Counted from the stretch's first letter, positions 43,743 to 53,691 are shown. The stretch is DNA of 64,000 nt from Vibrio cyclitrophicus (GCF_024347435.1 NZ_AP025481.1:744001-808000); one strand, 5' to 3'. Program-made: numbers and translations. Notes: generated by a model not told the origin, from the sequence alone.

Positions 43743-44558
43743 TTACTTAGCACCTAGAGAAGGAGCAGTTCTAGCGTGTGTTAGGAACAAAGGAACACAT
43801 GCTAAGAAAAGACCACCAACGATGTTACCTAGGATGGTTGGGATAAGGTTGAAGTTCAACCAAGTTGCGATACCGAAGTCAGCGCCAAGAATCATACCTA
43901 GTGGGAATAGGAACATATTTACTACTGTGTGCTCAAAGACTAGTGCGAAGAAGATGAAGATTGGGAACCACATCATCGCTACACGGCCAGACACTGTGCG
44001 CGCAGTCATGTTACCGATCACACCTAGGCATACCATTAGGTTACAGAAGATGCCGCGCACGAAACACGTGATCCACCCGTCCATGCCCATGTTTTCAAAA
44101 CCTAAGCTACGACCAGTAGAAACAGCAATGAACTTTTGAGCAACTGCGTTTGGTTCAAGGGAGAAATTACCCGTTAGTGATACTGCAACAAGGAAAGCGA
44201 CAATTAGAGAACCGATTAGGTTCCCAAGGCCAACAAGGCCCCAACAACGTAAAACACGACCCCAAGTAATGCCAGGGCGATTGTCGAATTTCGCTAGAGG
44301 TGCCAAGCCAAATACGCCAGTAACCAAGTCGTAACCCATCACACTTAAAATAACAAATCCGACTGGGAACACTAGTGCGCCAACAATACCAATACCTGTT
44401 TGTACGATAGTTGTAATAGCAACAACAACAGCAAGAGAAAGAATGATACCTGCCATTGTACTTCGAATCAGAAGATCACGCGTACTTGTCTTTGTTTTAG
44501 CTTCACCCACATCGATCATCGTTTGAACGAATTCAGCTGGTTTGAAATCAGGAGACAT
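43743..44558 (-). CDS. nirC: Formate/nitrite transporter
   Basis: The 271-residue pentameric channel-fold protein has six TM helices. The motifs GNLIGSLIVAFLVAV, LVCLGVIGNMTARTVSGRV-like loop and FEHTVVNMFLFPLGM (pore-associated His) belong to the FNT family. Position directly after nirD supports nitrite transport for NirBD, so I use nirC, but FocA-type formate transport is not excluded by sequence. A complex hairpin lies in the 134-bp spacer before it. Confidence 0.85.
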   Translation of the reverse strand: MSPDFKPAEFVQTMIDVGEAKTKTSTRDLLIRSTMAGIILSLAVVVAITTIVQTGIGIVGALVFPVGFVILSVMGYDLVTGVFGLAPLAKFDNRPGITWGRVLRCWGLVGLGNLIGSLIVAFLVAVSLTGNFSLEPNAVAQKFIAVSTGRSLGFENMGMDGWITCFVRGIFCNLMVCLGVIGNMTARTVSGRVAMMWFPIFIFFALVFEHTVVNMFLFPLGMILGADFGIATWLNFNLIPTILGNIVGGLFLACVPLFLTHARTAPSLGAK

Positions 44559-44603
44559 AAGGTTGTCCTTAAAAAAGTTAAAAGTAAAAATTGGATAGGA
44601 AAA

Positions 44604-44645
44604 GGTTCTAGTTGCCGAATTAAGGCAATACCGGGAACTAGAACC
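44604..44645 (-). other. Long nested hairpin between nirD and nirC
   Basis: Outer arms GGTTCTAGTT (44604-44613) and AACTAGAACC (44636-44645) pair perfectly, with an inner TTGCC...GGCAA stem. No T-run follows, so it is probably an mRNA processing or attenuation element lowering nirC relative to nirBD. Confidence 0.6.
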
Positions 44646-44692
44646 CTTGATCTATCGAATCTTGCGATTTAACTGACTAGGTCGATGTTAAA

Positions 44693-45016
44693 CTAAGCAG
44701 CGATTTCAACCGCACCTTTAGTTACGCGAGCTTTGTACGCTTTTACGCTGAAGCTCTCATCTTCCATACACACACCAGTCGTGAGATTAAAGCGTTGCTT
44801 CTTAAGTGGGCTCGCCACCCAAAGCTCACCTTTGTGCTCAACCGTTAAACCACGAGATAAAACGTTTGATTGGAAAAACGGGTCAGTATTACTAATAGCA
44901 AACACTTCTTCGGCTTTAGTTGGGCGGAAAATAGCAACTTGCTCACCACCAACCAATGCACAAACACCGGTACCTGGAATAATATCTTCGATCTTACAAA
45001 CTTTGGTAAATGCCAT
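44693..45016 (-). CDS. nirD: Nitrite reductase small subunit
   Basis: NirD is the small Rieske-fold subunit of assimilatory/detoxifying NADH-nitrite reductase. The 107 residues include KVCKIEDIIPGTGVCALVGG and FAISNTDPFFQSNVLSRG. As in other NirD proteins the Cys/His ligands of a Rieske cluster are missing. I start at ATG 45016, where GGAG precedes by eight bases; a TTG five codons upstream gives a longer frame. It begins 15 bp past the nirB stop. Confidence 0.95.
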   Translation of the reverse strand: MAFTKVCKIEDIIPGTGVCALVGGEQVAIFRPTKAEEVFAISNTDPFFQSNVLSRGLTVEHKGELWVASPLKKQRFNLTTGVCMEDESFSVKAYKARVTKGAVEIAA

Positions 45017-45031
45017 GATGTCGTCTCCCAA

Positions 45032-47590
45032 TTAAACCAGTTCAACGTGAAGGATGTCGCCCTTCGCTTCTGGGTGTTTTTCTGTGAATGTTGCTGGGCG
45101 GTGTTGTTCACGGCCATCATCAACGAATACAACGTTCTCATCACGGTCATCGGCATTGATGAAGTGGGCAAAGCGCTTAAGTTGAGCTTCGTCGTTGATA
45201 GTATCAGTCCACTCACAAGCAAAGTTATCAACTAGGCCAGCGATGTCAGCTTCAAGTTGATCTTTAAGGCCAAGTTTGTCGTCAACAATGACTTCACGTA
45301 AATATTCAACACCACCTTCTAGGTTATCCATCCATACCGAAGTACGTTGCAGTGGCGCAGCCGTGCGGATGTAGAACATCATGAAACGATCGATGTATTT
45401 GATCAGCGTTTCTTGGTCTAGGTCGCTTGCTAGTAGGTCTGCGTGACGAGGCTTCATACCACCGTTACCACATACATACATGTTCCAACCAGCATCCGTT
45501 GCGATGATACCTAAGTCTTTACCTTGCGCTTCGGCACACTCACGAGTACAGCCAGATACACCAAACTTCATCTTATGAGGCGTACGGATACCTTTGTAAC
45601 GGTTCTCGATCATCACGCCTAGGCCAACTGAATCTTGAACGCCGTAACGACACCAAGTTGAACCGACACATGTCTTAGCCATACGAAGTGCTTTTGCGTA
45701 AGCTTGACCCGTTTCGTAACCGGCTGCGATTAACTTCTTCCAGATTGCTGGTAAGTCATCTTTCTGAGCACCGAATAGACCGATACGTTGTGCACCAGTG
45801 ATCTTCGTATATAGGTTGTATTCAGCCGCAACATCCGCAAGAACGCTTAGAGCTTGAGGCGTTACTTCGCCACCCGCCATGCGAGGGATAACCGAGTAAG
45901 TACCATCTTTCTGAATGTTACCTAAGAAGTTGTCGTTGGTATCGTGCAGTTTTACTAGCTCAGGCTTAAGGATGTGCTCACCCCAGCAAGAAGCAAGGAT
46001 AGAACCCGCTAGAGGCTTACAGATTTCACAGCCGTAGCCTTTACCGTACTTCTCAAGTAGCTCGTCGAATGTTTTGATTTCTTCGATGCGGATTAGGTGG
46101 AAAAGCTCTTGGCGAGAGTAAGCAAAGTGCTCACAAACGTCATTTTTTACTTCAACACCTGCTTTAGCAAGCTCAGCATTTAGTACTGAAGTTACTAACG
46201 GGATACAACCACCACAGCCAGTACCTGCGCCTGTTACTGCTTTAATATCACCAATTGTGTGATGACCTTCAGCAACCGCTTGTGCAATCTTGCCTTTGGT
46301 TACATCGAAACAAGAACAGATAACTGCAGTTTCAGGTAGAGAATCCGCGCCAAGGGTTGGTTTTTCTGCACCCGCATGAGCAGGAAGAATCAATGCATCT
46401 GGGTGTTCTGGTAGATCGATTTCGTTCAACATAAGTTGAAGAAGATCACCATAATCAGAAGTATCCCCTACCATTACTGCACCAAGAAGCTTCTTGTTGT
46501 CTTCAGAAACGATTAGGCGTTTGTAAATTTCCTGCTCTTCGTTTTGATAAACGTAGCTCTTACAACCTGGAGTTCGACCATTTGCATCGCCGATTGAACC
46601 TACTTTTACGCCCAGAAGCTTAAGCTTCGCAGACATGTCAGCACCTTCAAATGTGCTTTCGTTACCTACAATGTGATCGACTGCAACAGTCGCCATTTTG
46701 TAACCTGGAGCCACTAGGCCATAGAAAGTTTGGTTCCAAGACGCACACTCGCCGATGGCATAGATATCTTTATCCGTTGTTTGACAGTGATCGTTGATCT
46801 CGATACCGCCACGAGGTGCAATACCCAAACCCATTTGACGAGCAAGTTTGTCCTGTGGACGAATACCAGCAGAAAATACGATGAAATCTGTTTCAAGTTC
46901 TGTTCCGTCAGCAAAACGCATTACGTTACGAGCTTCAGTGCCTTCAGGAGCAATTTCAAGCGTGTTCTTGCTTGTATGTACGTTTACGCCCATACGTTCG
47001 ATTTTTTGACGAAGTTGGTTACCACCAGCTAGGTCAAGTTGCTCAGCCATCAACTTAGGAGCAAACTCAACCACATGTGTTGTCACGCCAAGTGCTTTTA
47101 GAGCGCCTGCTGCTTCAAGACCAAGTAAACCACCACCAACAACAACACCAGATTTTGAATTCTTAGCGGTTGCTTCAATAGCTTTCAGATCTTCGATGGT
47201 ACGGTAAACAAAGCAGTCTTTACCTTCGTTGCCTTTAATTGGCGGAACGAAAGGGAAAGAGCCAGTAGCAAGAACAAGTTTGTCGTATTGAATTTCACGG
47301 CCAGTGCTCGAGTAAACTGTTCTTTTCTCACGATTAACGTTAATTGCACGCTCACCGATCAGCATGTTAATGCCGTGTTTCTCGTAGAAACCTTCTTTAA
47401 CTAAAGAAAGTTCATCCGCAGTATGGTGTGAAAAATAAGAAGAAAGGTGTACACGATCGTACGCAACACGTGGCTCTTCACAGAACACAGTAATGTCCAT
47501 GTTCGCAACATCTGTCTTCTCGACTAAATCTTCGATATAGCGATGACCTACCATCCCGTTACCGATTACGACTAGCTTCATCTTGCTCAT
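45032..47590 (-). CDS. nirB: Nitrite reductase large subunit
   Basis: This 852-residue NADH-nitrite reductase turns nitrite into ammonium in the cytoplasm. It has N-terminal FAD and NAD domains (VVIGNGMVGHRYIEDL, VVGGGLLGLEAAGAL), a BFD-like [2Fe-2S] domain (CSCFDVTKGKIAQAV, GTGCGGCIP), and a C-terminal siroheme/[4Fe-4S] domain with CVGSTWCRYG and SGCTRECAEAQGKD. All ligand Cys residues are in place. The promoter has an FNR-like site and an inverted repeat. Siroheme comes via CobA, encoded downstream. Confidence 0.97.
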   Translation of the reverse strand: MSKMKLVVIGNGMVGHRYIEDLVEKTDVANMDITVFCEEPRVAYDRVHLSSYFSHHTADELSLVKEGFYEKHGINMLIGERAINVNREKRTVYSSTGREIQYDKLVLATGSFPFVPPIKGNEGKDCFVYRTIEDLKAIEATAKNSKSGVVVGGGLLGLEAAGALKALGVTTHVVEFAPKLMAEQLDLAGGNQLRQKIERMGVNVHTSKNTLEIAPEGTEARNVMRFADGTELETDFIVFSAGIRPQDKLARQMGLGIAPRGGIEINDHCQTTDKDIYAIGECASWNQTFYGLVAPGYKMATVAVDHIVGNESTFEGADMSAKLKLLGVKVGSIGDANGRTPGCKSYVYQNEEQEIYKRLIVSEDNKKLLGAVMVGDTSDYGDLLQLMLNEIDLPEHPDALILPAHAGAEKPTLGADSLPETAVICSCFDVTKGKIAQAVAEGHHTIGDIKAVTGAGTGCGGCIPLVTSVLNAELAKAGVEVKNDVCEHFAYSRQELFHLIRIEEIKTFDELLEKYGKGYGCEICKPLAGSILASCWGEHILKPELVKLHDTNDNFLGNIQKDGTYSVIPRMAGGEVTPQALSVLADVAAEYNLYTKITGAQRIGLFGAQKDDLPAIWKKLIAAGYETGQAYAKALRMAKTCVGSTWCRYGVQDSVGLGVMIENRYKGIRTPHKMKFGVSGCTRECAEAQGKDLGIIATDAGWNMYVCGNGGMKPRHADLLASDLDQETLIKYIDRFMMFYIRTAAPLQRTSVWMDNLEGGVEYLREVIVDDKLGLKDQLEADIAGLVDNFACEWTDTINDEAQLKRFAHFINADDRDENVVFVDDGREQHRPATFTEKHPEAKGDILHVELV

Positions 47591-47656
47591 AAGAATTCCT
47601 GAAGGTTATATATTTCTTAACTAACCGAATAATGAATTATGAAAGAAAATGAAAAT

Positions 47657-47670
47657 ATGATGTAAATCAA
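47657..47670 (-). promoter_or_regulatory. FNR-like site upstream of nirB
   Basis: ATGATGTAAATCAA matches TTGAT-N4-ATCAA except for the first base. It lies about 67 bp before the nirB start, which fits anaerobic activation. Confidence 0.6.
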
Positions 47671-47683
47671 TTACGAAATCGAA

Positions 47684-47700
47684 CTACCCGAAAGGGGTAG
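47684..47700 (-). promoter_or_regulatory. CTACCC-N5-GGGTAG inverted repeat (NarP/NarL-like)
   Basis: CTACCCGAAAGGGGTAG is an inverted repeat with six-base arms next to the FNR-like site. The TACCC arms recall NarL/NarP heptamers, but the spacing is one base shorter than the usual 7-2-7 layout. Confidence 0.4.
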
Positions 47701-48500
47701 AACAAAAGAGGTAGATGTGCTTAATTTTAACGCAAAGCAAACGAATAACCGTAGTTTCGATAGGGTTTAGCGGGGTTTTATATACACTTTAGTGCATCAA
47801 TCATTGTGTTGTAAATTTTCACAATAGATTAGCAACAACATAATTGAATGACAATCATTTTCATTTAATTGCACAAGAAGTGTAATATGGTATGAAAGGG
47901 TTACAGCTTCATGATCAACTATGTATAAATATGAATAACTTAATGATTCGAATCACAACCGCTGTTTTCCAACACTCCCCCCACTCCATTTACATACATC
48001 TCGGTCAGTTAACAGGTGTATTTGTTTGCTTAGTAACCGTAGACATTGAGAAGAGACATTTTACAACTCAAGACGCATCACAAGGTTCTGAAACAACGAA
48101 TCAAACTTGCCGTGATCTAGGTCAGTTGCCTATTTCCAAAGATGTAATGAGTCGCTTCAAACTAAGCTTGATCTGGTCTAAATCACGTACTCAGATACTG
48201 CCTTCCCTGAGTTATACACAATTTGTGACAGTGCAAACCCTCATGTATAGGTAAAGAAAACTATTCGATCTTCCTAGAAGAATGAAACAGGGAGCCGCGT
48301 GCTCGATTTCTTATTTAATAGTTCGGACATGTTATTGATTAAATTAAGCTTTCTAGATTCGGCCTTCGCCACCGATCAGGTATTTTATCTACGACATAAC
48401 GTTTGAAAGCCTAACCAATTGATGTTAAACATGCAGTTTACAAAATAACAACAAGATCTTTCAATGGATCTGCCCCATTGCCTGCTGGCTAGGTACCTCT
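47701..48500. other. Intergenic region between nirB and azlC
   Basis: The 800 bp are AT-rich with no gene I can support. A 120-codon plus frame at 47892-48254 has no ribosome site, no family resemblance and an ordinary composition for the gap. It should contain the azlC promoter. Confidence 0.5.
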
Positions 48501-49232
48501 ATGACAAAAAATACTCAACACCTTCAACGCTCCTCGACTGAGTTACACGAGTTTACACGTATCGACGTCTGGAACGGCTTCACACAGCTTCTTCCTCTTT
48601 CTATGTTTGTGATCGTATTTGGCCTCGCATTCGGTGTTGCTGCTGTACAGACTGGACTAGATGCATTTCCAACTATGTTAATGAGCACACTTGTTTTTGC
48701 AGGTGCTTCACAGTTTGCTACGTTGGATATGTGGGGAGCAGAAGTACCCCTTATTCCAGTTCTTATTACCGTATTCGCGATCAATGCTCGTCATCTTTTG
48801 ATGGGGGCGACACTATATCCTTGGTTACGTCAACTTCCTCCGACAAAACGATATGGTGTGATGTTGATAGCTTCGGACGCAAACTGGGCAATGGCACTCC
48901 ATACATTTGGGAGGAAGGAGCCCGGTTTTGGATTGCTCGTTGGTGGTGGTTTAGCACTTTGGTCGTTTTGGATCATTGGCACTTGGGTTGGCATATACTT
49001 TGGTAGCGCAATCCAAGATCCTGTCGGCCTTGGTCTCGATATGGTTATGGGTTGTTTTTTACTTTCCATGGTCGTCGTTGGACCTAAAAGTTTAAGAATT
49101 TTTACTATTTGGACCTCAGCAGCAGCATCTTCAATGTTGGCATATTGGTATTTACCTGAAAACAGCCATGTTGTAGTTGGTGCTATCTCAGGTGGAATCT
49201 TGGGAGCTTGTTGGAAGGAGAAGAAATCATGA
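48501..49232 (+). CDS. azlC: AzlC-family branched-chain amino acid exporter subunit
   Basis: The 243-residue membrane protein has about seven TM segments. It carries the AzlC pattern: GFTQLLPLSMFVIVFGLAFGVAAVQTGL, STLVFAGASQFATLDMW and FAINARHLLMGATLYPWL. With AzlD it exports branched-chain amino acids and related azaleucine. It overlaps the next gene by 4 bp (ATGA). Confidence 0.92.
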   Translation: MTKNTQHLQRSSTELHEFTRIDVWNGFTQLLPLSMFVIVFGLAFGVAAVQTGLDAFPTMLMSTLVFAGASQFATLDMWGAEVPLIPVLITVFAINARHLLMGATLYPWLRQLPPTKRYGVMLIASDANWAMALHTFGRKEPGFGLLVGGGLALWSFWIIGTWVGIYFGSAIQDPVGLGLDMVMGCFLLSMVVVGPKSLRIFTIWTSAAASSMLAYWYLPENSHVVVGAISGGILGACWKEKKS

Positions 49233-49537
49233 ATATCGAAACAAATGTTGGTGGTACATTATTGATAATCATTGCAATGGCATTAGTCACATTAGCAACA
49301 CGCTGGGGTGGTGTGTATGTCATGTCATTTGTTCCAATTAGCGAGCGTGTTCAACGTTTTATTACAGCGATGTCAGGTTCTGTATTAGTCGCCCTTCTAA
49401 CACCTCTTGCCGTAGAAGGTGACAACGGAGCTAGAGCGGCACTATTTTCTACAGCACTCGTCATGTTCGTCGTCAAAAAACCTCTACCAGCAATCGCAGC
49501 AGGAATCATTGCCGCAGCGGCAGTACGATCTTTTTAG
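49229..49537 (+). CDS. azlD: AzlD-family branched-chain amino acid exporter subunit
   Basis: The 102-residue membrane protein has about four TM helices, with ALVTLATRWGGVYVMSF and ERVQRFITAMSGSVLVALLTPLAV typical of AzlD. The ATG at 49229 has AAGGAG eight bases upstream and overlaps the azlC stop, whereas the longer frame starts with a TTG at 49208. Confidence 0.9.
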   Translation: MNIETNVGGTLLIIIAMALVTLATRWGGVYVMSFVPISERVQRFITAMSGSVLVALLTPLAVEGDNGARAALFSTALVMFVVKKPLPAIAAGIIAAAAVRSF

Positions 49538-49685
49538 CTGTTATCAATACTACGACACTCCCTCAAATAGCTAAGCCTTGATAACATATTTCGATGCTAT
49601 CAAGGCTAGCCCCATACCTAAAAGTGACTGATATAACCCATTGAAGATAGAAAGATTAATAAACTTATCAATTTTCAGATACAAA

Positions 49686-49707
49686 AAAACCAGCTTTCGC
49701 TGGTTTT
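49686..49707 (-). terminator. Terminator of tRNA array 1
   Basis: AAAACCAGC / GCTGGTTTT forms a 9-bp stem with a 4-base loop; on the minus strand it is followed by a T-run. It lies 52 bp past the last tRNA-Gly. Confidence 0.8.
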
Positions 49708-49758
49708 GAGTTGATGCTTTTTACACTGAGATATCGTAATTACCATATCTGAATAATT

Positions 49759-49834
49759 TGGAGCGATACATCGGGTTCGAACCGATGACCTCAACCTTGG
49801 CAAGGTTGCGCTCTACCAACTGAGCTAGTATCGC
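49759..49834 (-). tRNA. tRNA-Gly(GCC)
   Basis: A 76-nt cloverleaf with acceptor GCGATAC:GTATCGC, discriminator U, encoded CCA, T-loop GTTCGAA and anticodon loop TTGCCAA on the minus strand. Anticodon GCC and U73 fit glycine. This is the last tRNA of array 1, in transcription order. Confidence 0.97.
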
Positions 49835-49885
49835 ATTGTCATTCTTCTACTCTTCCCTTTGCCTAGACAAAAAGAAGAAAGAGAA

Positions 49886-49959
49886 TGGAGGCGCCTCCCG
49901 GAGTCGAACCGAGGTCCACGGATTTGCAATCCGCTGCATAGCCACTCTGCCAAGGCGCC
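49886..49959 (-). tRNA. tRNA-Cys(GCA)
   Basis: A 74-nt cloverleaf, acceptor GGCGCCT:AGGCGCC, discriminator U, CCA encoded, anticodon loop TTGCAAA gives GCA. Second-last gene of array 1. Confidence 0.97.
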
Positions 49960-50021
49960 TTCAATGAGTGTTTTAAGAGAACTACTCTGTTGATCTCTAC
50001 CAAAAGTAGCAATCAAATAGA

Positions 50022-50108
50022 TGGTGCCCCGGGCCGGACTTGAACCGGCACAGCGCGAACGCCGAGGGATTTTAAATCCCTTGTGTCTACCAATTCCACC
50101 ACCAGGGC
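50022..50108 (-). tRNA. tRNA-Leu(TAA)
   Basis: An 87-nt tRNA with a long variable arm (class II), acceptor GCCCTGG:CCGGGGC with CCA encoded, anticodon loop TTTAAAA gives UAA. The sequence is identical to the Leu genes at 50473 and 54144. Confidence 0.97.
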
Positions 50109-50188
50109 ACGCAATTCTTTATTGCGATGCCGATTACTGAAAAGTAAAACACCATCTTAATGTCAAAATGAATCAACATTACAAAATT

Positions 50189-50264
50189 TGGAGCGATACA
50201 TCGGGTTCGAACCGATGACCTCAACCTTGGCAAGGTTGCGCTCTACCAACTGAGCTAGTATCGC
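50189..50264 (-). tRNA. tRNA-Gly(GCC)
   Basis: Same 76-nt gene as at 49759-49834, in the same array. Confidence 0.97.
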
Positions 50265-50315
50265 ATTGTCATTATTCTAATCATCCCTTTGCCTAAACAA
50301 AAAGAAGAAAGAAAA

Positions 50316-50389
50316 TGGAGGCGCCTCCCGGAGTCGAACCGAGGTCCACGGATTTGCAATCCGCTGCATAGCCACTCTGCCAAGGCGCC
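50316..50389 (-). tRNA. tRNA-Cys(GCA)
   Basis: Same 74-nt gene as at 49886-49959. Confidence 0.97.
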
Positions 50390-50472
50390 TTATCAACATA
50401 AAAATATATTGAAGTGTTTAAAGAGAACCACTCTTTGTTCATCACTCTACTCTCAAGTAGAAACTAAATAGA

Positions 50473-50559
50473 TGGTGCCCCGGGCCGGACTTGAACCGGC
50501 ACAGCGCGAACGCCGAGGGATTTTAAATCCCTTGTGTCTACCAATTCCACCACCAGGGC
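50473..50559 (-). tRNA. tRNA-Leu(TAA)
   Basis: First tRNA of array 1 in transcription order, 87 nt with a long variable arm and CCA encoded. It lies about 77 bp downstream of the -10 element of a clear promoter. Confidence 0.97.
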
Positions 50560-50635
50560 AACGCAATTAAGCAATGCTGATTACTGAAAAGTAAAACACC
50601 ATCTCTCAGCGACCTAGGCCGTGAGAACGAGGTGT

Positions 50636-50663
50636 ACTTTAACGGATGGAAAAAATTCGTCAA
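50636..50663 (-). promoter_or_regulatory. Sigma-70 promoter of tRNA array 1
   Basis: On the minus strand TTGACG and TAAAGT are spaced by 16 bp, with the -10 box at 50636-50641 and the -35 box at 50658-50663. Array 2 has the same -10 box and spacing. Confidence 0.7.
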
Positions 50664-50929
50664 CAATAAATTTTATCTTTTAATTCAAGTGATTAAATAT
50701 CGAACTTTACAGGCTTAAATTACTGCAGCTTGTATGGTTATTATACATAGTTCTTAAGTTTCAATGGCATCACCACAGGTGGGGAATTCAATTTATAGAC
50801 TGGACATTATCGTTTGAAGTCAGTTCTTCCCACTGGTTATCTGTAGCGTAAGAAAGACAACGTCGTTTTCATGCACGTTTCACATTCAACCTCTAGAGTT
50901 TTAAGTAACTCTTATTACGAAGTGAAAAT
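50664..50929. other. Spacer between the tRNA promoter and the lipase
   Basis: The 266 bp are AT-rich with no gene. A possible -10 TTATTATACAT lies near 50739-50749 for the lipase. I see no repeats. Confidence 0.4.
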
Positions 50930-51718
50930 GTGAAACCACTAAAACGATACCAATATGAGCGTTATGCCGTCCTATGTAACCTCGCTTACCCTAGAGTTTT
51001 TAAACAAACTCGTTACGGGTTTGACCCTAATGGACAACGCATCATAAAGAATCAGTTTGGTAAAACCATGATTCGAGTTTTATGGAGCAGCAACAAAGAT
51101 GAGGTAGTCGTGGTTATCAAGGGATCACACAGTATTTCTGACTGGCTACTCACCTTCGCATTATGGACCAGAAGCTGTAGAAGGATTGGACTGAACTATC
51201 GTGTTCATGCTGGTTTCTATCATCTCATGTTTCAAGAAAGCCAACCAAGTCGTAACGAAGATAAGCTAGGGCAAACCGTTATAGAACGTTTAGAAGCCAC
51301 GCTCATACCTTTGTTAAAAGAAGGAAAAAAAATTTCCATCACCGGCCACTCATCTGGCGGCGCTATTGGTTGTGTATTTGCTGACTACCTAGACCAAAAG
51401 TATCCCGGTTGCATCAAACGAGTCGTCACGTTTGGCCAGCCTGCAATTGGTGATTGGAGCTTTAAAAAGAACTACCGTTTAAGCAAGAAAACTTACCGCA
51501 TCTGTTGTGACATAGACATTGTAACCTTCATGCCGCCATTACCTTTAATGTATTGGCATACAGGAAAAGTGCTTTGGCTCTACAACGGTAGAATCTATGA
51601 AAACACCCCAACACTCATTCGCCTTGGTCGCTCTATCTTTAGTTGGTTGATTCGGCCTTTCTCTTATCACCTTATGAGTAAGTATATCCGTAATAAAGAT
51701 TTCTTCGATAAACACTGA
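50930..51718 (+). CDS. Class 3 lipase family protein
   Basis: The 262-residue alpha/beta hydrolase resembles fungal-type (class 3, PF01764) lipases. The nucleophile Ser is in ISITGHSSGGAIG (GxSxG) near residue 143, the Asp in CCDIDIVTFMPP and the His is probably in FSYHLMSKY close to the C-terminus. No signal peptide is evident; the start is GTG at 50930 with a weak ribosome site. It may be cytoplasmic or exported by another route. It is flanked by the two tRNA arrays and converges on the chemoreceptor. Confidence 0.85.
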   Translation: MKPLKRYQYERYAVLCNLAYPRVFKQTRYGFDPNGQRIIKNQFGKTMIRVLWSSNKDEVVVVIKGSHSISDWLLTFALWTRSCRRIGLNYRVHAGFYHLMFQESQPSRNEDKLGQTVIERLEATLIPLLKEGKKISITGHSSGGAIGCVFADYLDQKYPGCIKRVVTFGQPAIGDWSFKKNYRLSKKTYRICCDIDIVTFMPPLPLMYWHTGKVLWLYNGRIYENTPTLIRLGRSIFSWLIRPFSYHLMSKYIRNKDFFDKH

Positions 51719-51748
51719 GACAGCAAATCAAGTTGACGCTAGCTGCTT

Positions 51749-51782
51749 AAAAAAGAGCACAAGCTTGTAACGACTTGTGCTC
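51749..51782 (-). terminator. Terminator of the chemoreceptor gene
   Basis: GAGCACAAG / CTTGTGCTC is a 9-bp stem with a 10-base loop, followed on the minus strand by a T6 run. It lies between the converging lipase and chemoreceptor genes. Confidence 0.82.
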
Positions 51783-51801
51783 TGTATGGTTGTAACTGGA
51801 C

Positions 51802-53691
51802 TTATAATTTAAATCTAGAGAGTTCCTGTTTGAGATCGTTAGCTAAGTGACTGAGTTGGTCGGCTTGCGAGACTGCATCTGACGCATCAAGCGCCATCAC
51901 GTCACTTACTTCACGCACCGACTCAGTATTGGCGTTGATTTCCGCGGTCACTAAAGATTGCTCTTCTGCGGCTGAGGCAATTTGAGTCGCCATGTCGCTG
52001 ATCATCTGAATCGCTTCGCGTATTTGAGCCAAGCTTTCTCCGGCCATATCCACATCGTGTACGCTAGTTTTTGCCATATCGTGACTTTGTGTCATTACTT
52101 TAACAGCACCGCTAGTCGCTTGTTGTAAACGCTTGATCTTGTCTTCAATCTCTTCCGTTGAAGCATGAGTACGTTGTGACAATACTCGTACTTCGTCAGC
52201 AACCACCGCAAAACCACGACCTTGCTCTCCGGCCCTCGCTGCTTCAATTGCCGCATTGAGTGCAAGCAAATTAGTTTGCTCTGCGATCTCACGTATTGTC
52301 GCTAAGATTGACGCGATTTGTTGACCGTGTTCTTCAAGCTCACTAATGATAGAGACTGCGCTGGTTAACTCAATAGACAGCTCATTGATTGATGATTGAC
52401 TCTTCGCCATTTGTTGGAAGCCTTGTTCGCTTAACTCAACAGAATGACTTGCACTTTTTGCTGTATTGTCTGCATTAGACGCGATTTCAGAGGTTGCTGT
52501 CGCCATTTCGGTTACAGCTGTTGCTACCATAGTGATCTCGTCTTGTTGTCGGCTTACGCTATCGCTACGTTTCAATGCGCTTGTGTTCGCATGTTCTGCA
52601 CCGTTATTCATGGCAGTTGAAACTTGGGTAACATTTTTCATCATCTCATGTAGCCTATCGACAAACACATTGAACTTATCGGCAAGTTGCCCGACTTCAT
52701 CTTGACTCGATACTTGGAGGCGTTGTGTTAAATCTCCTTCCCCTTCAGCAATATCAGCTAAAGCTTCGCTCACTCGTCCTAATTCCACCAATTGACGAGC
52801 GACAAACCACGACGTTGCCGCAGCCATAACGATCAATACGATCAATCCTGTCGTTACCTGACTGATCAGCATATCGAACAACGGTTGTTCTAATACGTCT
52901 TTGTCCATTTCAATCACAAGAAGCCAGTCGGTGCCTTTAATAGGCTCAGCCATGATGACGCGCTCATAACCATCAACTTTTGTAAAAATTGTCGTTAAGT
53001 TTTGTGCGGCACTATTTAATCCAGCAACACTTAATTCTGGTGCTATCTCTTTGACTTGCTTAAGGATGAAATCTTTATTCTTATGGGCAACGACCGTACC
53101 TTGCTTATCTATTAGGATCGCTCGCCCATTACCTGGAACCTGAATGGCCAAGACATCGTCAATAAGCTTGTCTAATGCGAGATTTGACGCCACCACACCA
53201 ATAATCGAACCATTTTCGGTCACAGGATCAGTTAAGGTCACCACTAAGGTTTGCATAGTGACGCTTACATATGGCTTAGTAGTGACCGCGCGATTTTCTG
53301 CTAAAGTTTGTTTGTACCAACCTCGAGCTCTAGGGTCATAGCCCGCTTTATTTAATGAAGGATCGTGGCGAAACATCTCACCTTGTTTGTTACCGTAGTA
53401 ACTCAACCCAAACCCACCAGACACAAGGGTTTGACGTAAGTGTGGCACTATATCTAATGACGGGTTAAGTTGAACTTGTTGTTTTAGTCCGTGTACTGCT
53501 TGTTTCTTATCATAAAACCAATCGCTGATGCCCTTTGCATGCGCTTGGAGTGTGTTTCGACTCTCACTCTCTATTGATTGCCAACTGTTACTTTGAAAAG
53601 TCTTATAACCCATAAAAAGAAGGATGGCAGATGTAACAGCAATCGCTAAAACTACAGAGAAAACCATTTTTCTCTTTAGACTAAATTGCAT
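51802..53691 (-). CDS. Methyl-accepting chemotaxis protein (dCache type)
   Basis: The 629-residue receptor has TM1 at residues 9-28, a periplasmic double-Cache sensor of about 240 residues ([34 protein letters not shown] is split here by its ligand strands), TM2 near 275-295, HAMP ([28 protein letters not shown]) and the signalling hairpin with [13 protein letters not shown]. The sensor type binds amino acids or small organic acids in many receptors. The gene is between the two tRNA arrays and ends at a terminator. Confidence 0.93.
   Translation of the reverse strand: MQFSLKRKMVFSVVLAIAVTSAILLFMGYKTFQSNSWQSIESESRNTLQAHAKGISDWFYDKKQAVHGLKQQVQLNPSLDIVPHLRQTLVSGGFGLSYYGNKQGEMFRHDPSLNKAGYDPRARGWYKQTLAENRAVTTKPYVSVTMQTLVVTLTDPVTENGSIIGVVASNLALDKLIDDVLAIQVPGNGRAILIDKQGTVVAHKNKDFILKQVKEIAPELSVAGLNSAAQNLTTIFTKVDGYERVIMAEPIKGTDWLLVIEMDKDVLEQPLFDMLISQVTTGLIVLIVMAAATSWFVARQLVELGRVSEALADIAEGEGDLTQRLQVSSQDEVGQLADKFNVFVDRLHEMMKNVTQVSTAMNNGAEHANTSALKRSDSVSRQQDEITMVATAVTEMATATSEIASNADNTAKSASHSVELSEQGFQQMAKSQSSINELSIELTSAVSIISELEEHGQQIASILATIREIAEQTNLLALNAAIEAARAGEQGRGFAVVADEVRVLSQRTHASTEEIEDKIKRLQQATSGAVKVMTQSHDMAKTSVHDVDMAGESLAQIREAIQMISDMATQIASAAEEQSLVTAEINANTESVREVSDVMALDASDAVSQADQLSHLANDLKQELSRFKL

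Noticed and set aside
47892..48254. 120-codon plus-strand frame between nirB and azlC
   Set aside because: There is no ribosome site before the start, no recognisable domain or signal, and it lies in AT-rich promoter DNA of the nir genes.
49759..49834. Reading the tRNA as Ala(GGC)
   Set aside because: That came from reading the anticodon on the wrong strand. On the minus strand the loop is TTGCCAA, giving Gly(GCC), and U73 fits glycine.
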